From CALKJU01 sp046349355 (GTDB lineage Bacteria; Pseudomonadota; Alphaproteobacteria; Geminicoccales; Geminicoccaceae): a stretch of 64,000 nucleotides of DNA. This document shows positions 53,541 through 61,738 of the stretch, in pieces. A program made the translations under genes and the position numbers. The stretch's first letter is position 1; every line of letters starts with the position of its first letter. The notes beneath the pieces were generated by a model, which saw only the letters and a list, made by a program, of their open reading frames with translations, ran no database searches and was not told the DNA's origin. Where the stretch lies: positions 1 through 64,000 of the forward strand of contig JAXMCM010000017.1 of assembly GCA_046349355.1 (NCBI GenBank), given 5' to 3'.

Positions 53541-54503
53541 TCAGTGCGCGTGGGCGTGGGCGTGGCCGTGCTGGTCGGCGCAGGCGCCGCGCTCGAGCTG
53601 GATCGTGGCGTGGTGCAGGTCCCAGCGCTCGGCCAGCGTCAGCCGCAGCTGGCGCAGCACCTCGTCGTGATCGTGGCCCTCGATCAGCGTCGCGTGCAGG
53701 GTGACGAGGCGGCGCTCCGGGGTCAGCGACCAGGCGTGGACGTGATGCACGTCGCAGACGCCGGGGATGCTCTCGACCAGCTCGCGGCGCAGGGCCGGGA
53801 CGTCGAGACCCTCCGGCGCCCCTTCCATCAGCACGTGCCATGAGCGGCTGGCCAGCGACCAGGCGCCGCGCAGGATCAGCAGGGCCACGAACACCGACAG
53901 GATCGGGTCGATCGGCGTCCAGCCGGTCAGCAGGATGATGCCGGCGGCGGCGATGGCGCCGGCCGAGCCCAGCATGTCGCTGAGCACGTGCAGCGCGGCA
54001 CCCTCGACATTCATGCCGCTGCCGCCATTGAGGATGAACCAGGCAGCGACGTTGGCGGCGAGGCCGGCGGCGGCCACGGCCATCATCCAGCCGCCCTGGA
54101 TCGGCGCCGGATCCATCAGCCGGCCGGCCGCCTCGACGACGATCCAGGCCGTGACCGCGAACAGCGCACCGGCGTTGACCAGGGCCGCCAGCACCTCCGC
54201 ACGGGCATGACCGTAGGACCGTTCCGGCGTCGGCGGGCGCTTGGCGGCGTGGCTCGCGTAGAGGGCCAGCGCCAGGGCGGCGGCGTCGGTCAGCATGTGG
54301 CCGGCATCGGCGATCAGCGCCAGCGAGCCCGAGATTAGGCCGCCCGCGACCTCGACCAGCATGAACCCGGCGGTCAGCGCCAGCGCCCAGCCCAGCCGGG
54401 TCCGGTCGGCGGTGCCGCCGTGGGCGTGGTCATGGCCGGCATGGCCATGAGCGTGTCCGTGATCGTGCGCCAAGGCTCCGGTCCTGTGCGAGGTCGCCCG
54501 CAT
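53541..54503 (-). CDS. Cation diffusion facilitator metal exporter
   Basis: 320 residues with six membrane helices. N-terminal His-rich tail (HDHGHAHGHAGHDHAHGG), transport-site motifs ADAGHMLTD in helix 2 and HVLSDMLGS in helix 5, then a cytoplasmic domain ending in another His-rich tail (DQHGHAHAHAH). Exports Zn, Co or Ni by proton antiport. Converges on the GMC gene with an eight-base gap. Metal preference cannot be told from sequence alone. Confidence 0.92.
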   Translation of the reverse strand: MRATSHRTGALAHDHGHAHGHAGHDHAHGGTADRTRLGWALALTAGFMLVEVAGGLISGSLALIADAGHMLTDAAALALALYASHAAKRPPTPERSYGHARAEVLAALVNAGALFAVTAWIVVEAAGRLMDPAPIQGGWMMAVAAAGLAANVAAWFILNGGSGMNVEGAALHVLSDMLGSAGAIAAAGIILLTGWTPIDPILSVFVALLILRGAWSLASRSWHVLMEGAPEGLDVPALRRELVESIPGVCDVHHVHAWSLTPERRLVTLHATLIEGHDHDEVLRQLRLTLAERWDLHHATIQLERGACADQHGHAHAHAH

Positions 54504-54574
54504 GGTCTACAGCACCGGCGCGCCCCGGGTCGAGCGAGCCCGGCGGCGACCCCAGGGAGCCGGAACACCACCGC

Positions 54575-55945
54575 ATGCCCGTCGCCGTCCTCGACATCGG
54601 CAAGACCAACATCAAGCTGCTCGTGCTCGACGCGCAGGGCCGCATCCTCGGGCAGCGCAGCACGCCGAACCGCCCCCTGCCGGGGCCGCCCTACCTGCAC
54701 ACCGACGTCGCCGCTGTGGAGGCCTGGGTGCTGGGGGCCCTGGCGGCCCTCGGCCGCGAGCATGCCATTGAGGCCATCGTCGCGACGGCGCACGGCTCGG
54801 GCGGCGTGCTCGTCGACGACGACGGACCGGCGCTGCCGATGATCGACTACGAGGGCGAGCTGCCGCCCGGGGTCGACGCCGCCTACGCCGCGGCGATGCC
54901 GCCGTTCCTCGAGCGCGGCGTGCGCATCATGGGCGGCGCCAGCCATGTCGGCCGGCAGCTGTTCTGGCAGGCGACGCAGTGGCCCGACGCGGTGGCGCGG
55001 GCCCGGGCGATCCTGACGCTGCCGCAGTACTGGGCCTGGCGGCTGAGCGGCGTGCTCGCCTCCGAGGTCACCTCGCTGGCGGCCCAGTCGCACCTGTGGG
55101 ACGTGCTGCGCGGCCGGCCGAGCGGGCTGGTCGAACGCATGGGGTGGGAACGCCTGCTGCCGCCATTGCGGCCGGCCTGGGACCGGCTGGGGCCCATCCT
55201 GCCGCGCGTCGCCGCCGCCACCGGCCTCGATCCGGCGACGCCGGTGCTGAACGGCATGCACGACAGCAGCGGCAACCTCTACCGCTACCAGCGCTGCGGT
55301 CTCGGCGACGCGGCGCTGCTCTCGACCGGCACCTGGATCGTCGGCCTGCGCCAGGGCCTCGGACCGGACCGGCTGGTCGAGGATCGCGGCATGTCGCTCA
55401 ACGCCGACGTCGAGGGCCGGCCGGTCGGCGGCGTGCTGGGCATGGTCGGGCGCGAGGTCGAGCTGCTCACCGAGGGCCGGCCGGGCGGCGTGACGCCCGC
55501 CGACCTGCAGCGGGTGATCGATGCCGGTGCGATGGCCCTGCCGTCCTTCGTGGCGATGGACGGCATGTTCCCGGGTAGCGCCCGGCGCGGCCGGATCGTC
55601 GGTCCGGAGGTGCCGCGGCCGGCGCTGGCCATGCTCTACGGGGCCCTGATGGCCGAGGTCTGCCTCGAGCTGCTGGAGGCGCAGGGCCGGGCGGTGATCG
55701 ACGGCGGCTTCACCGGCGAGCCGCTGTTCGCCCAGCTGGTGGCGGCGCTGCGGCCGGACCTCGAGGTGCTGGTCGAGCCGGTCGGCGGCGGCACCGCCAT
55801 CGGTGCGGCCTTGCTGTGGAGTCATGGCCACCCGTCGCCGCCGCTGCAGCTGCGGGCGGCCTCGGCACTGGCATTGCGCGGGCTGCGGGCTTATCGCGAC
55901 CGCTGGCGCGAGGCGGTCGCCGCGACCGCCACCACGATCGGGTGA
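54575..55945 (+). CDS. FGGY family carbohydrate kinase (fuculose/rhamnulose kinase-like)
   Basis: 456 residues. ATPase fold with the N-terminal phosphate loop AVLDIGKTNIKLLVLD, the central Asp in VLNGMHDSSGNLY (catalytic base region) and LLSTGTWIVGL. GKTN-K at the start is typical of the L-fuculose/L-rhamnulose kinase branch. Only four bases separate it from the fuculose-phosphate-type aldolase, matching the pathway ketose to ketose-1-phosphate to dihydroxyacetone phosphate and lactaldehyde. ATG 54575 has no well-placed ribosome-binding site. Confidence 0.88.
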   Translation: MPVAVLDIGKTNIKLLVLDAQGRILGQRSTPNRPLPGPPYLHTDVAAVEAWVLGALAALGREHAIEAIVATAHGSGGVLVDDDGPALPMIDYEGELPPGVDAAYAAAMPPFLERGVRIMGGASHVGRQLFWQATQWPDAVARARAILTLPQYWAWRLSGVLASEVTSLAAQSHLWDVLRGRPSGLVERMGWERLLPPLRPAWDRLGPILPRVAAATGLDPATPVLNGMHDSSGNLYRYQRCGLGDAALLSTGTWIVGLRQGLGPDRLVEDRGMSLNADVEGRPVGGVLGMVGREVELLTEGRPGGVTPADLQRVIDAGAMALPSFVAMDGMFPGSARRGRIVGPEVPRPALAMLYGALMAEVCLELLEAQGRAVIDGGFTGEPLFAQLVAALRPDLEVLVEPVGGGTAIGAALLWSHGHPSPPLQLRAASALALRGLRAYRDRWREAVAATATTIG

Positions 55946-55949
55946 ACGG

Positions 55950-56687
55950 GTGAGCAAGCTGACGCACAAGCACGAGCGCAAGGCGATCATCGCCACGGCG
56001 CGGGCGATGAACGCCTCCGGCATCAACCAGGGCACGTCCGGCAACCTGTCGGTGCGGATCCCCGGCGGGCTGCTGATCACCCCGACCAGCCTGCCCTACG
56101 AGGCCATGGAGCCCGAGGACATCGTCGAGATGGACCTCGACGGCACCTTTCGCGGCCGCCACCGGCCGTCGTCGGAGTGGCGCTTCCACCGCGACATCCT
56201 GGCCGCGCGAGCCGATGTCGAGTGCGTGCTGCACTGCCACGCCACCTACTGCACCACCCTGGCGGTGCACGAGCGCGGCATCCCGCCGTTCCACTACATG
56301 ACGGCGATCACCGGCGGTCCGGACATCCGCTGCTCGGCCTACGCCACCTTCGGCACGCAGGCCCTGTCGGACGCGATCATCGAGGCGCTGGCCGACCGCA
56401 CCGCCTGCCTGATGGGGCATCACGGCCTCGTCGTCGCCGCGAAGACGCTCGACAAGGCGCTGTGGCTGGCGATCGAGGTCGAGACGCTGGCCAAGATGTA
56501 CGTGCACGCGCTGGCGATCGGCGAGCCGCCGCGGCTGTCGCTCGAGGAGATGGCGCGCGTGCAGGAGCAGATGCGCCGGATGTCCTACGGCCAGGCGCCC
56601 GACCTCGACGGCACCAACGACACGCCCAAGGCGGTCGAGGCGGCCCCGGCCAAGCCGCGGGCGACGCGGGCTCGGGCCAAGGCCTGA
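55950..56687 (+). CDS. fucA: Class II aldolase, L-fuculose-phosphate aldolase-like
   Basis: 245 residues. Motifs align with E. coli FucA: NQGTSGNLSVR, LITPTSLPYE, PSSEWRFH with catalytic Glu76, zinc ligands His95 and His97 in LHCHATY and His158 in MGHHGL, and YATFGTQALS. Cleaves L-fuculose-1-phosphate to dihydroxyacetone phosphate and L-lactaldehyde in the known enzyme. An Ala/Lys/Arg-rich tail of ~25 residues (TPKAVEAAPAKPRATRARAKA split over 225-245) is extra. GTG 55950 sits four bases after the kinase stop. Related aldolases for other ketose phosphates are possible. Confidence 0.82.
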   Translation: MSKLTHKHERKAIIATARAMNASGINQGTSGNLSVRIPGGLLITPTSLPYEAMEPEDIVEMDLDGTFRGRHRPSSEWRFHRDILAARADVECVLHCHATYCTTLAVHERGIPPFHYMTAITGGPDIRCSAYATFGTQALSDAIIEALADRTACLMGHHGLVVAAKTLDKALWLAIEVETLAKMYVHALAIGEPPRLSLEEMARVQEQMRRMSYGQAPDLDGTNDTPKAVEAAPAKPRATRARAKA

Positions 56688-56691
56688 CGCC

Positions 56692-57612
56692 TCAGTCGAG
56701 GCCGCGGGCGACGTCGGTGATGAGCCTGCGCAGCCAAAGATGGGCCGAGCGCTGGGCGTAGCGGTTGTGGAAGGCCAGCCGCGTCGCCTGGCGCGGCAGG
56801 TCCAGCCCTGACGGCATCGGCAGCACGACCAGCCCGAACGCCTCGGCCAGCGGGCGGGCGATCCGCCGCGCCATCGTGCAGACGAGATCGCCGTCGCGCA
56901 GGATCGGTCCGGTCACGAGGTAGTGCGAGACCACGGCGGCGAGGCGGCGCTTGCGGCCGAGCGCAGCGAGGGAACGGTCGACGGCGCCGGTCCGGCTGCC
57001 GACCGCCGAGACGAGGAGATGGTCGGCGGTGAGGAACGCGTCGAGGTCCATGCCCGTGGCCAGCGGATGGCCGGTGCGGACCACGGCGACGAGGTCGTCC
57101 TGCAGCAGCCCGATCCGGGTCATGTGCGCCGGCGGCTCCGGGAACAGGCCGATCGCCAGCTGGATGCGGTCGTCGTCGAGCATCGGCAGCGCCTGCTCGC
57201 GGTCGACGGTGCGCGCCACCAGCGAGACGCCGGGTGCCGCCGCCCGCACCGCCCGGACCAGCGGCGGCATCAGGACCAGCTCGGCGTAATCGGACAGCCC
57301 GATCGCGAAGTCGGCCTCGGCCGTGGCCGGCTCGAACGGCAAGCGCAGGGCCACCGCGTCGCGGACTGCGTCCAGCGCCGCCCCGACCGGCCCGGCCAGC
57401 TCGCGCGCCAGGGCCGTCGGCTCCATGCCGGAGGGCGTGCGCTGGAACAGGTCGTCATGGAAGGCGAGGCGCAGGCGCTTCAGCGCGTTGCTCGCCGCCG
57501 ACTGGGTGAGGCCCAGGCGCAGCGCCGCCCGGGTGACGTTGCGCTCCTGGCTCAGCGCCTCGAACAGGCGCAGCAGGTCGAGGTCCAGCAGGTCGGCGGC
57601 CATCGAGATCAT
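56692..57612 (-). CDS. LysR family transcriptional regulator
   Basis: 306 residues. Winged helix-turn-helix at about 12-65 (LLRLFEALSQERNVTRAAL, then GLTQSAASNALKRLR), followed by the periplasmic-binding-like effector domain (FAIGLSDYAELVLMPPL, of NodD/SyrM flavour). ATG 57612 or 57603 may be used. Divergent from the DoxX and VOC genes, its likely targets; the short gap carries an ATTC-N7-GAAT dyad. Converges on the aldolase gene with a four-base gap. Confidence 0.92.
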   Translation of the reverse strand: MISMAADLLDLDLLRLFEALSQERNVTRAALRLGLTQSAASNALKRLRLAFHDDLFQRTPSGMEPTALARELAGPVGAALDAVRDAVALRLPFEPATAEADFAIGLSDYAELVLMPPLVRAVRAAAPGVSLVARTVDREQALPMLDDDRIQLAIGLFPEPPAHMTRIGLLQDDLVAVVRTGHPLATGMDLDAFLTADHLLVSAVGSRTGAVDRSLAALGRKRRLAAVVSHYLVTGPILRDGDLVCTMARRIARPLAEAFGLVVLPMPSGLDLPRQATRLAFHNRYAQRSAHLWLRRLITDVARGLD

Positions 57613-57625
57613 TCTTCTGGTGAAT
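57611..57625. promoter_or_regulatory. LysR-type T-N11-A dyad
   Basis: ATTC-N7-GAAT at 57611-57625 fits the T-N11-A rule for LysR sites. The sequence AATGTCG also occurs twice, at 57623-57629 and 57654-57660, 31 bases (three helical turns) apart. The dyad touches the 57612 start codon, so it favours the 57603 start. A TTGACT -35-like element is at 57666-57671. Confidence 0.4.
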
Positions 57626-57724
57626 GTCGACCATCATAGCCATGAATTTCCCAAATGTCGCCCGGTTGACTACGGTTTCGTCCGGCGGCGCGGTCCTGTC
57701 CGCGCGCAACGATGGAGCGATGCG

Positions 57725-58150
57725 ATGGTCGATGCTCGGACGGCTGGCTACGGGATCTTCGTGCTGCGGGTGACGCTGGGCGTCGCGGCGCTGGCGCACG
57801 GCCTGCTCAAGGTGTTCGTGTTCGGCCCGGCCGGCACGGTCGGTTTCTTCGGGTCGATGGGCTTCCCGGCGGCGCTGGCCTGGTACGTCATGGCGGCCGA
57901 GGTGCTGGGCGGGATCGCGCTGATCGTCGGCTTCCACGCGCGCATCGCCGCCCTCGTCCAGATCCCGGTGCTGCTGGGGGCTGCCAGCGTCCACTGGGCC
58001 AACGGCTGGATGTTCGCCAGCCCCAATGGCGGCTGGGAGTTCCCGGTGTTCTGGGCGGCGGCGCTGGTGGCCCTGGTGCTCACCGGCCCGGGCGCCTTCG
58101 CCTTGCGCGACGTCGGCGGCACGCCGATGCTGCGGCCGCAGACCGCCTGA
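57725..58150 (+). CDS. DoxX family membrane protein
   Basis: 141 residues with four hydrophobic helices. Family pattern LRVTLGVAALAHGLLKV, FGSMGFPAALAWYVMAAEV and GIALIVGFHARIAAL. DoxX proteins are small inner-membrane proteins; some form quinone-linked or thiol-redox complexes, but function is usually unknown. It is separated by 14 bases from the VOC gene, implying co-transcription. LysR gene lies divergently upstream. Confidence 0.88.
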   Translation: MVDARTAGYGIFVLRVTLGVAALAHGLLKVFVFGPAGTVGFFGSMGFPAALAWYVMAAEVLGGIALIVGFHARIAALVQIPVLLGAASVHWANGWMFASPNGGWEFPVFWAAALVALVLTGPGAFALRDVGGTPMLRPQTA

Positions 58151-58164
58151 GCGGAGCAGCCGTG

Positions 58165-58671
58165 ATGCCGACCCCTTCTCCGATCGATCCGGGCGTCCGG
58201 ATCGGTCACGTTCACCTCAAGGTCGCCGACATCGACCGCGCCCTGGCCTTCTATTGCGGCGTGCTCGGCTTCGCGCTGACCCAGCGCTACGGGCCGGGGG
58301 CGGCGTTCGTCTCGGCCGGCGGCTACCATCACCACATCGGCCTCAACACCTGGGAGAGCCGCGGCGGCTCGCCGCCGCCGCACGGCAGCACCGGGCTCTA
58401 CCACGTCGCCATCCTCTACCCGACCCGGGCGGCGCTGGCCGATGCGCTGCGGCGCCTGGTCGAGGCGCGGATCCCGCTCGACGGCGCCAGCGACCACGGC
58501 GTCAGCCAGGCGCTCTACCTGCGCGATCCGGACGACAACGGCATCGAGCTGTACTGGGACCGGCCGGAGGCCGAATGGCCGCGCGAGGCCAACGGCAGCC
58601 TCGCCATGGTCACCGCACCGCTCGACGTCCGCGCCCTGCTGCGGGAGGCGCCGGCGCCGGTGACGGCCTGA
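58165..58671 (+). CDS. VOC family protein (glyoxalase/extradiol dioxygenase fold)
   Basis: 168 residues. One vicinal-oxygen-chelate unit: His in IGHVHLKVADIDRAL, conserved YHHHIGLNTWES, GLYHVAILYP with the second metal His, and a Glu in NGIELYWDRP. The H/H/E set would bind Fe or Mn as in catechol dioxygenases and glyoxalase I. ATG 58165 has GGAG eight bases upstream; GTG at 58162 is less well spaced. Probably expressed with DoxX under LysR control. Confidence 0.88.
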   Translation: MPTPSPIDPGVRIGHVHLKVADIDRALAFYCGVLGFALTQRYGPGAAFVSAGGYHHHIGLNTWESRGGSPPPHGSTGLYHVAILYPTRAALADALRRLVEARIPLDGASDHGVSQALYLRDPDDNGIELYWDRPEAEWPREANGSLAMVTAPLDVRALLREAPAPVTA

Positions 58672-58694
58672 CCTGCAGCCTGGACCTTTGCCGG

Positions 58695-58729
58695 GGGCAG
58701 CGTCCTGTGGGACGCTGCCCTCGTCGTTT
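58695..58729 (+). terminator. Intrinsic terminator/attenuator after the VOC gene
   Basis: Perfect 11-base stem GGGCAGCGTCC (58695-58705) with GGACGCTGCCC (58710-58720), loop TGTG, followed by TCGTCGTTT. It ends only 16 bases before the Lin0512 start codon, leaving no room for a separate promoter downstream, so it acts as attenuator or partial terminator unless a promoter lies upstream. Confidence 0.65.
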
Positions 58730-58744
58730 CCGGGGAGGGATCGG

Positions 58745-59098
58745 GTGAATCAGGTCTACGTCATCGAGCTCGGCATGGGGGCCGACCTGCATGGGCAGGA
58801 CGTCACCAAGGCCGCCGTCCGCGCCGTGCGCAACGCCATCGGCCACAACTCGCTGCCGGGCATGCGCATCGTCGTCGGCGACGGCGGCAAGATGAAGGTG
58901 AACGTGCGGCTGGCGGTGCCGGCCGATGCCGACAAGCTCGACATCGCCGCGGTCAAGGCCGTGCTGCCCTACGGCGAGGTCACGGTCGAGGTGGTCAGCG
59001 GCGGCATGCTCACCGACCACGGCGTGTTCCTGCCCGACAAGGGCGACCGCAGCGGGCAGATCTACATCGTCAACGCCGCCGTCGAGGTCGGCATCTGA
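58745..59098 (+). CDS. Lin0512 family protein
   Basis: 117 residues. Clear family signature at the N-terminus: VYVIELGMGADLHGQDVTKA and RAVRNAIGHNSLPG, then VVGDGGKMKVNVRLAVPAD. Function unknown; the fold resembles ring-hydrolysing cyanuric acid/barbiturase-like half domains in some predictions, which I cannot test. GTG 58745 follows GGGGAGGGA at four bases. Precedes the ammonium transporter with a terminator between. Confidence 0.85.
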   Translation: MNQVYVIELGMGADLHGQDVTKAAVRAVRNAIGHNSLPGMRIVVGDGGKMKVNVRLAVPADADKLDIAAVKAVLPYGEVTVEVVSGGMLTDHGVFLPDKGDRSGQIYIVNAAVEVGI

Positions 59099-59121
59099 CT
59101 GCTCAATTCGTGTGCAACGGT

Positions 59122-59142
59122 GCTGCCTGAAGTTTAGGCAGC
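59122..59142. other. Inverted repeat upstream of amt
   Basis: GCTGCCT (59122-59128) and AGGCAGC (59136-59142) around GAAGTTT, a seven-base perfect dyad about 120 bases before the amt ATG. Could be a regulator site or a first hairpin after the Lin0512 gene. Confidence 0.4.
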
Positions 59143-59158
59143 CACTTGGCCTCCGCCC

Positions 59159-59193
59159 GTGCCGCCCGTGCTCAGCCGGGCGGCACGATTTTT
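59159..59193 (+). terminator. Intrinsic terminator of Lin0512 gene, overlapping a sigma54-like element
   Basis: Perfect ten-base stem GTGCCGCCCG (59159-59168) with CGGGCGGCAC (59177-59186), then GATTTTT. The 3' arm plus T-tract also reads CGGCACGATTTTTGT, i.e. GG at 59182-59183 and GT at 59194-59195 spaced by ten bases, close to the sigma54 -24/-12 consensus (GG-N10-GC). Confidence 0.7.
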
Positions 59194-59259
59194 GTGTTCC
59201 GCTCGTCGGAACCAAGTCGGAAGGCCTGCGGGTCGTCGCTGTTGCAACGAGGAGCCTCA

Positions 59260-60591
59260 ATGAGAGTAGCGCGGATACCAGCATGGGCCGGCCTGGCGCT
59301 CGGCCTGCTCCCGGGCCTGGCCCTGGCCCAGGATCAGGCGCCGACGATCGACACGGGCGACACGGCGTGGATGCTCGTCTCGACCGCCCTGGTCCTGCTG
59401 ATGACCATTCCGGGCGTCGCCCTGTTCTATGGCGGCATGGTCCGCAAGATCAACGTGCTCGCCGCGGTGATGCAGAGCTTCACCATCTGCTGCCTCGTCG
59501 CCGTCGTCTGGATGGTGATCGGCTACAGCCTCGCCTTCGGCAACGGCGGTGCCTATCTCGGTGACCTGTCGCGCGTGTTCCTTTCGGGCATGCCGCTCGA
59601 CTCCACACCCTTCCTGATGGGCCCGGAGGGCGACAGCGTCCTCTTCACCATCCCCGAGTCGGTGTGGGTCATGTTCCAGATGACCTTCGCCATCATCACC
59701 CCGGCGCTGATCACCGGCGCCATCGCCGACCGCATGAAGTTCTCGGCGCTGATCATCTTCGTGGTGATCTGGTCGATCGTCGTCTACGCGCCGGTCGCGC
59801 ACTGGGTCTGGCACCCGTCGGGCTTCGCCTGGGACTGGGGCATCCTCGACTTCGCCGGCGGCACCGTCGTGCACATCAATGCCGGTATCGCGGGCCTCGT
59901 CGCCGCCCTGGTGCTGGGTCGCCGTCGCGGCTACCCGACCGAGCCGATGATGCCGCACAACCTCGTGCTGAACGTCACCGGCGCCTCGCTGCTCTGGGTC
60001 GGCTGGTTCGGCTTCAACGCCGGCTCGGCGGCGGCCGCCAACGGGCGCGCCGGCCTCGCGATGCTGGTCACCATGATCGCCACCGCGGTCGCCGGCCTCG
60101 CCTGGATGTTCTCGGAGTGGTCGTCGCGCGGCAAGCCGTCGGTCCTCGGCATCACCTCGGGTGCCGTCGCCGGCCTCGTCGCCATCACCCCGGCGGCGGG
60201 CTTCGTGAGCCCGGTCGGCGCGCTGTTCATCGGCCTCGCCTCGGGCATCATCTGCTTCATCTCGGTGACCGTGGTGAAGGTCCGGCTCGGCTACGACGAC
60301 AGCCTCGACTGCTTCGGCGTGCACGGCGTCGGCGGCATCGTCGGTGCCATCCTGACCGGTGTCTTCGCCACCGAGGCGGCCAGCGGCGTCGCTGGCCTGA
60401 ACGGCCTGCTGTACGGCAACCCGGGGCAGCTCTGGCTGCAGATCCAGGGCGTGCTGATCACCGTCATCTACAGCGGCGTGCTCAGCTACGTGATCCTCAA
60501 GATCATCGACGTGCTCATCGGCCTGCGGGTGACCAAGGACGAGGAGCGCGAGGGTCTCGACCTCGCCCTGCACGGCGAGGCCGTGCACTGA
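59260..60591 (+). CDS. amt: Ammonium transporter Amt
   Basis: 443 residues. An N-terminal signal-like segment (MRVARIPAWAGLALGLLPG...) precedes eleven membrane helices. Pore twin-His region: His in GTVVHINAGIAGL and His in CFGVHGVGGIVGA; family motif ALFYGGMVRKIN near the start. Conducts ammonium across the inner membrane and is normally gated by the PII protein GlnK; no glnK is adjacent. ATG 59260 has GAGGAG upstream. Two strong hairpins follow the stop, so it is a single-gene unit. Confidence 0.95.
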   Translation: MRVARIPAWAGLALGLLPGLALAQDQAPTIDTGDTAWMLVSTALVLLMTIPGVALFYGGMVRKINVLAAVMQSFTICCLVAVVWMVIGYSLAFGNGGAYLGDLSRVFLSGMPLDSTPFLMGPEGDSVLFTIPESVWVMFQMTFAIITPALITGAIADRMKFSALIIFVVIWSIVVYAPVAHWVWHPSGFAWDWGILDFAGGTVVHINAGIAGLVAALVLGRRRGYPTEPMMPHNLVLNVTGASLLWVGWFGFNAGSAAAANGRAGLAMLVTMIATAVAGLAWMFSEWSSRGKPSVLGITSGAVAGLVAITPAAGFVSPVGALFIGLASGIICFISVTVVKVRLGYDDSLDCFGVHGVGGIVGAILTGVFATEAASGVAGLNGLLYGNPGQLWLQIQGVLITVIYSGVLSYVILKIIDVLIGLRVTKDEEREGLDLALHGEAVH

Positions 60592-60598
60592 CCTCCCG

Positions 60599-60621
60599 CC
60601 CGGCCGCCCCGCGCGGCCGGG
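60599..60621 (+). terminator. First hairpin after amt
   Basis: CCCGGCCGC (60599-60607) pairs with GCGGCCGGG (60613-60621), eight bases after the amt stop. No U-tract. Confidence 0.45.
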
Positions 60622-60637
60622 TCCCGGAGCCTCACCG

Positions 60638-60665
60638 ATCGCGCGGCCGGCAACGGCCGCGCGAT
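60638..60665 (+). terminator. Second hairpin after amt, GCAA tetraloop
   Basis: Perfect 12-base stem ATCGCGCGGCCG (60638-60649) and CGGCCGCGCGAT (60654-60665) closed by a GCAA loop, a stable GNRA tetraloop. Followed by GTCGTCTGGTCTTCG, a weak T-rich run. Tandem with the previous hairpin. Confidence 0.6.
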
Positions 60666-60784
60666 GTCGTCTGGTCTTCGTGGGTTGCGACCGCCGGCCG
60701 CTTGAGGCAGCATCGTCCGACGCTCACGGACCCGCGGCTCGACCTGCCCAGAGGACCGGAGCGCGGCACTGGCAGGGAGTGGTG

Positions 60785-61738
60785 GTGGCAGCGAGCGTCC
60801 ACGGCATCGGCGTCGTCCGCAGGGAGGAGAGCTGGCTCAGCCGACTGCTCGACAACCGGCGCTTCCTGATCTTCATCTGCATGCTGCCGGCCGCCGGCCT
60901 GCTGCTCGTCTTCCTGACCTATCCGCTGGGCCTCGGCATCTGGCTGGCCTTCACCGACACGCAGATCGGCCGCAGCGGCATCTTCATCGGCCTCGAGAAC
61001 TACGAGTCGCTGCTCACCGACCGGATCTTCCTGATGTCGGTCGGCAACACCATCCTCTACACGGTGGTGGCGACCATCGGGAAGTTCGCGCTCGGCCTGT
61101 GGCTGGCGCTGCTCCTCAACCATCACCTGCCGTTCAAGTCGTTCATCCGCGCCATCGTGCTGATCCCGTGGATCGTGCCGACGGTGCTCTCGGCGATTGC
61201 CTTCTGGTGGATCTACGACCCGCAGTTCTCGATCATCTCCTACGTGCTGGTCGACGTGCTGGGCTGGCGCGACACCTACATCGACTTCCTCGGCCAGCCG
61301 TGGAACGCACGGTTCTCGCTGATCGCCGCCAACATCTGGCGCGGCATCCCGTTCGTCGCGATCTGCCTGCTGGCGGGCCTGCAGACGATCTCGCCGTCGC
61401 TCTACGAGGCGGCGATGCTCGACGGTGCGACGTCCTGGCAGCGCTTCCGCCACGTCACCGTGCCGATGCTGATGCCGATCCTCGCCGTCGTGCTGACCTT
61501 CTCGGTGCTGTTCACCTTCACCGACTTCCAGCTGGTCTACGCGATCACCCGCGGCGGTCCGGTGAACTCGACCCATCTGATGGCGACGCTGGCCTTCCAG
61601 CGCGGCATTCCGGGCGGCCAGCTCGGCGAGGGTGCCGCCATCGCGGTGGCGATGATCCCGTTCCTGATCTTCGCGACGCTGTTCAGCTACTTCGCGCTGG
61701 CACGGCGCAAGTGGCAGCAGGGAGGCGCCGATGACTGA
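60785..61738 (+). CDS. Sugar ABC transporter permease (MalF-like), orphan
   Basis: 317 residues. Hydrophobic helix FICMLPAAGLLLVFLTYPLG near residue 32, EAA loop EAAMLDGATSWQRFRHV with TVPMLMP, and ITRGGPVNSTHLMA. GTG 60785 is chosen from three consecutive GTG codons because AGGGA ends six bases before it. Overlaps the next permease gene by eight bases. No binding protein or ATPase gene is adjacent in the window, so those parts must be encoded elsewhere or borrowed. Confidence 0.9.
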   Translation: MAASVHGIGVVRREESWLSRLLDNRRFLIFICMLPAAGLLLVFLTYPLGLGIWLAFTDTQIGRSGIFIGLENYESLLTDRIFLMSVGNTILYTVVATIGKFALGLWLALLLNHHLPFKSFIRAIVLIPWIVPTVLSAIAFWWIYDPQFSIISYVLVDVLGWRDTYIDFLGQPWNARFSLIAANIWRGIPFVAICLLAGLQTISPSLYEAAMLDGATSWQRFRHVTVPMLMPILAVVLTFSVLFTFTDFQLVYAITRGGPVNSTHLMATLAFQRGIPGGQLGEGAAIAVAMIPFLIFATLFSYFALARRKWQQGGADD

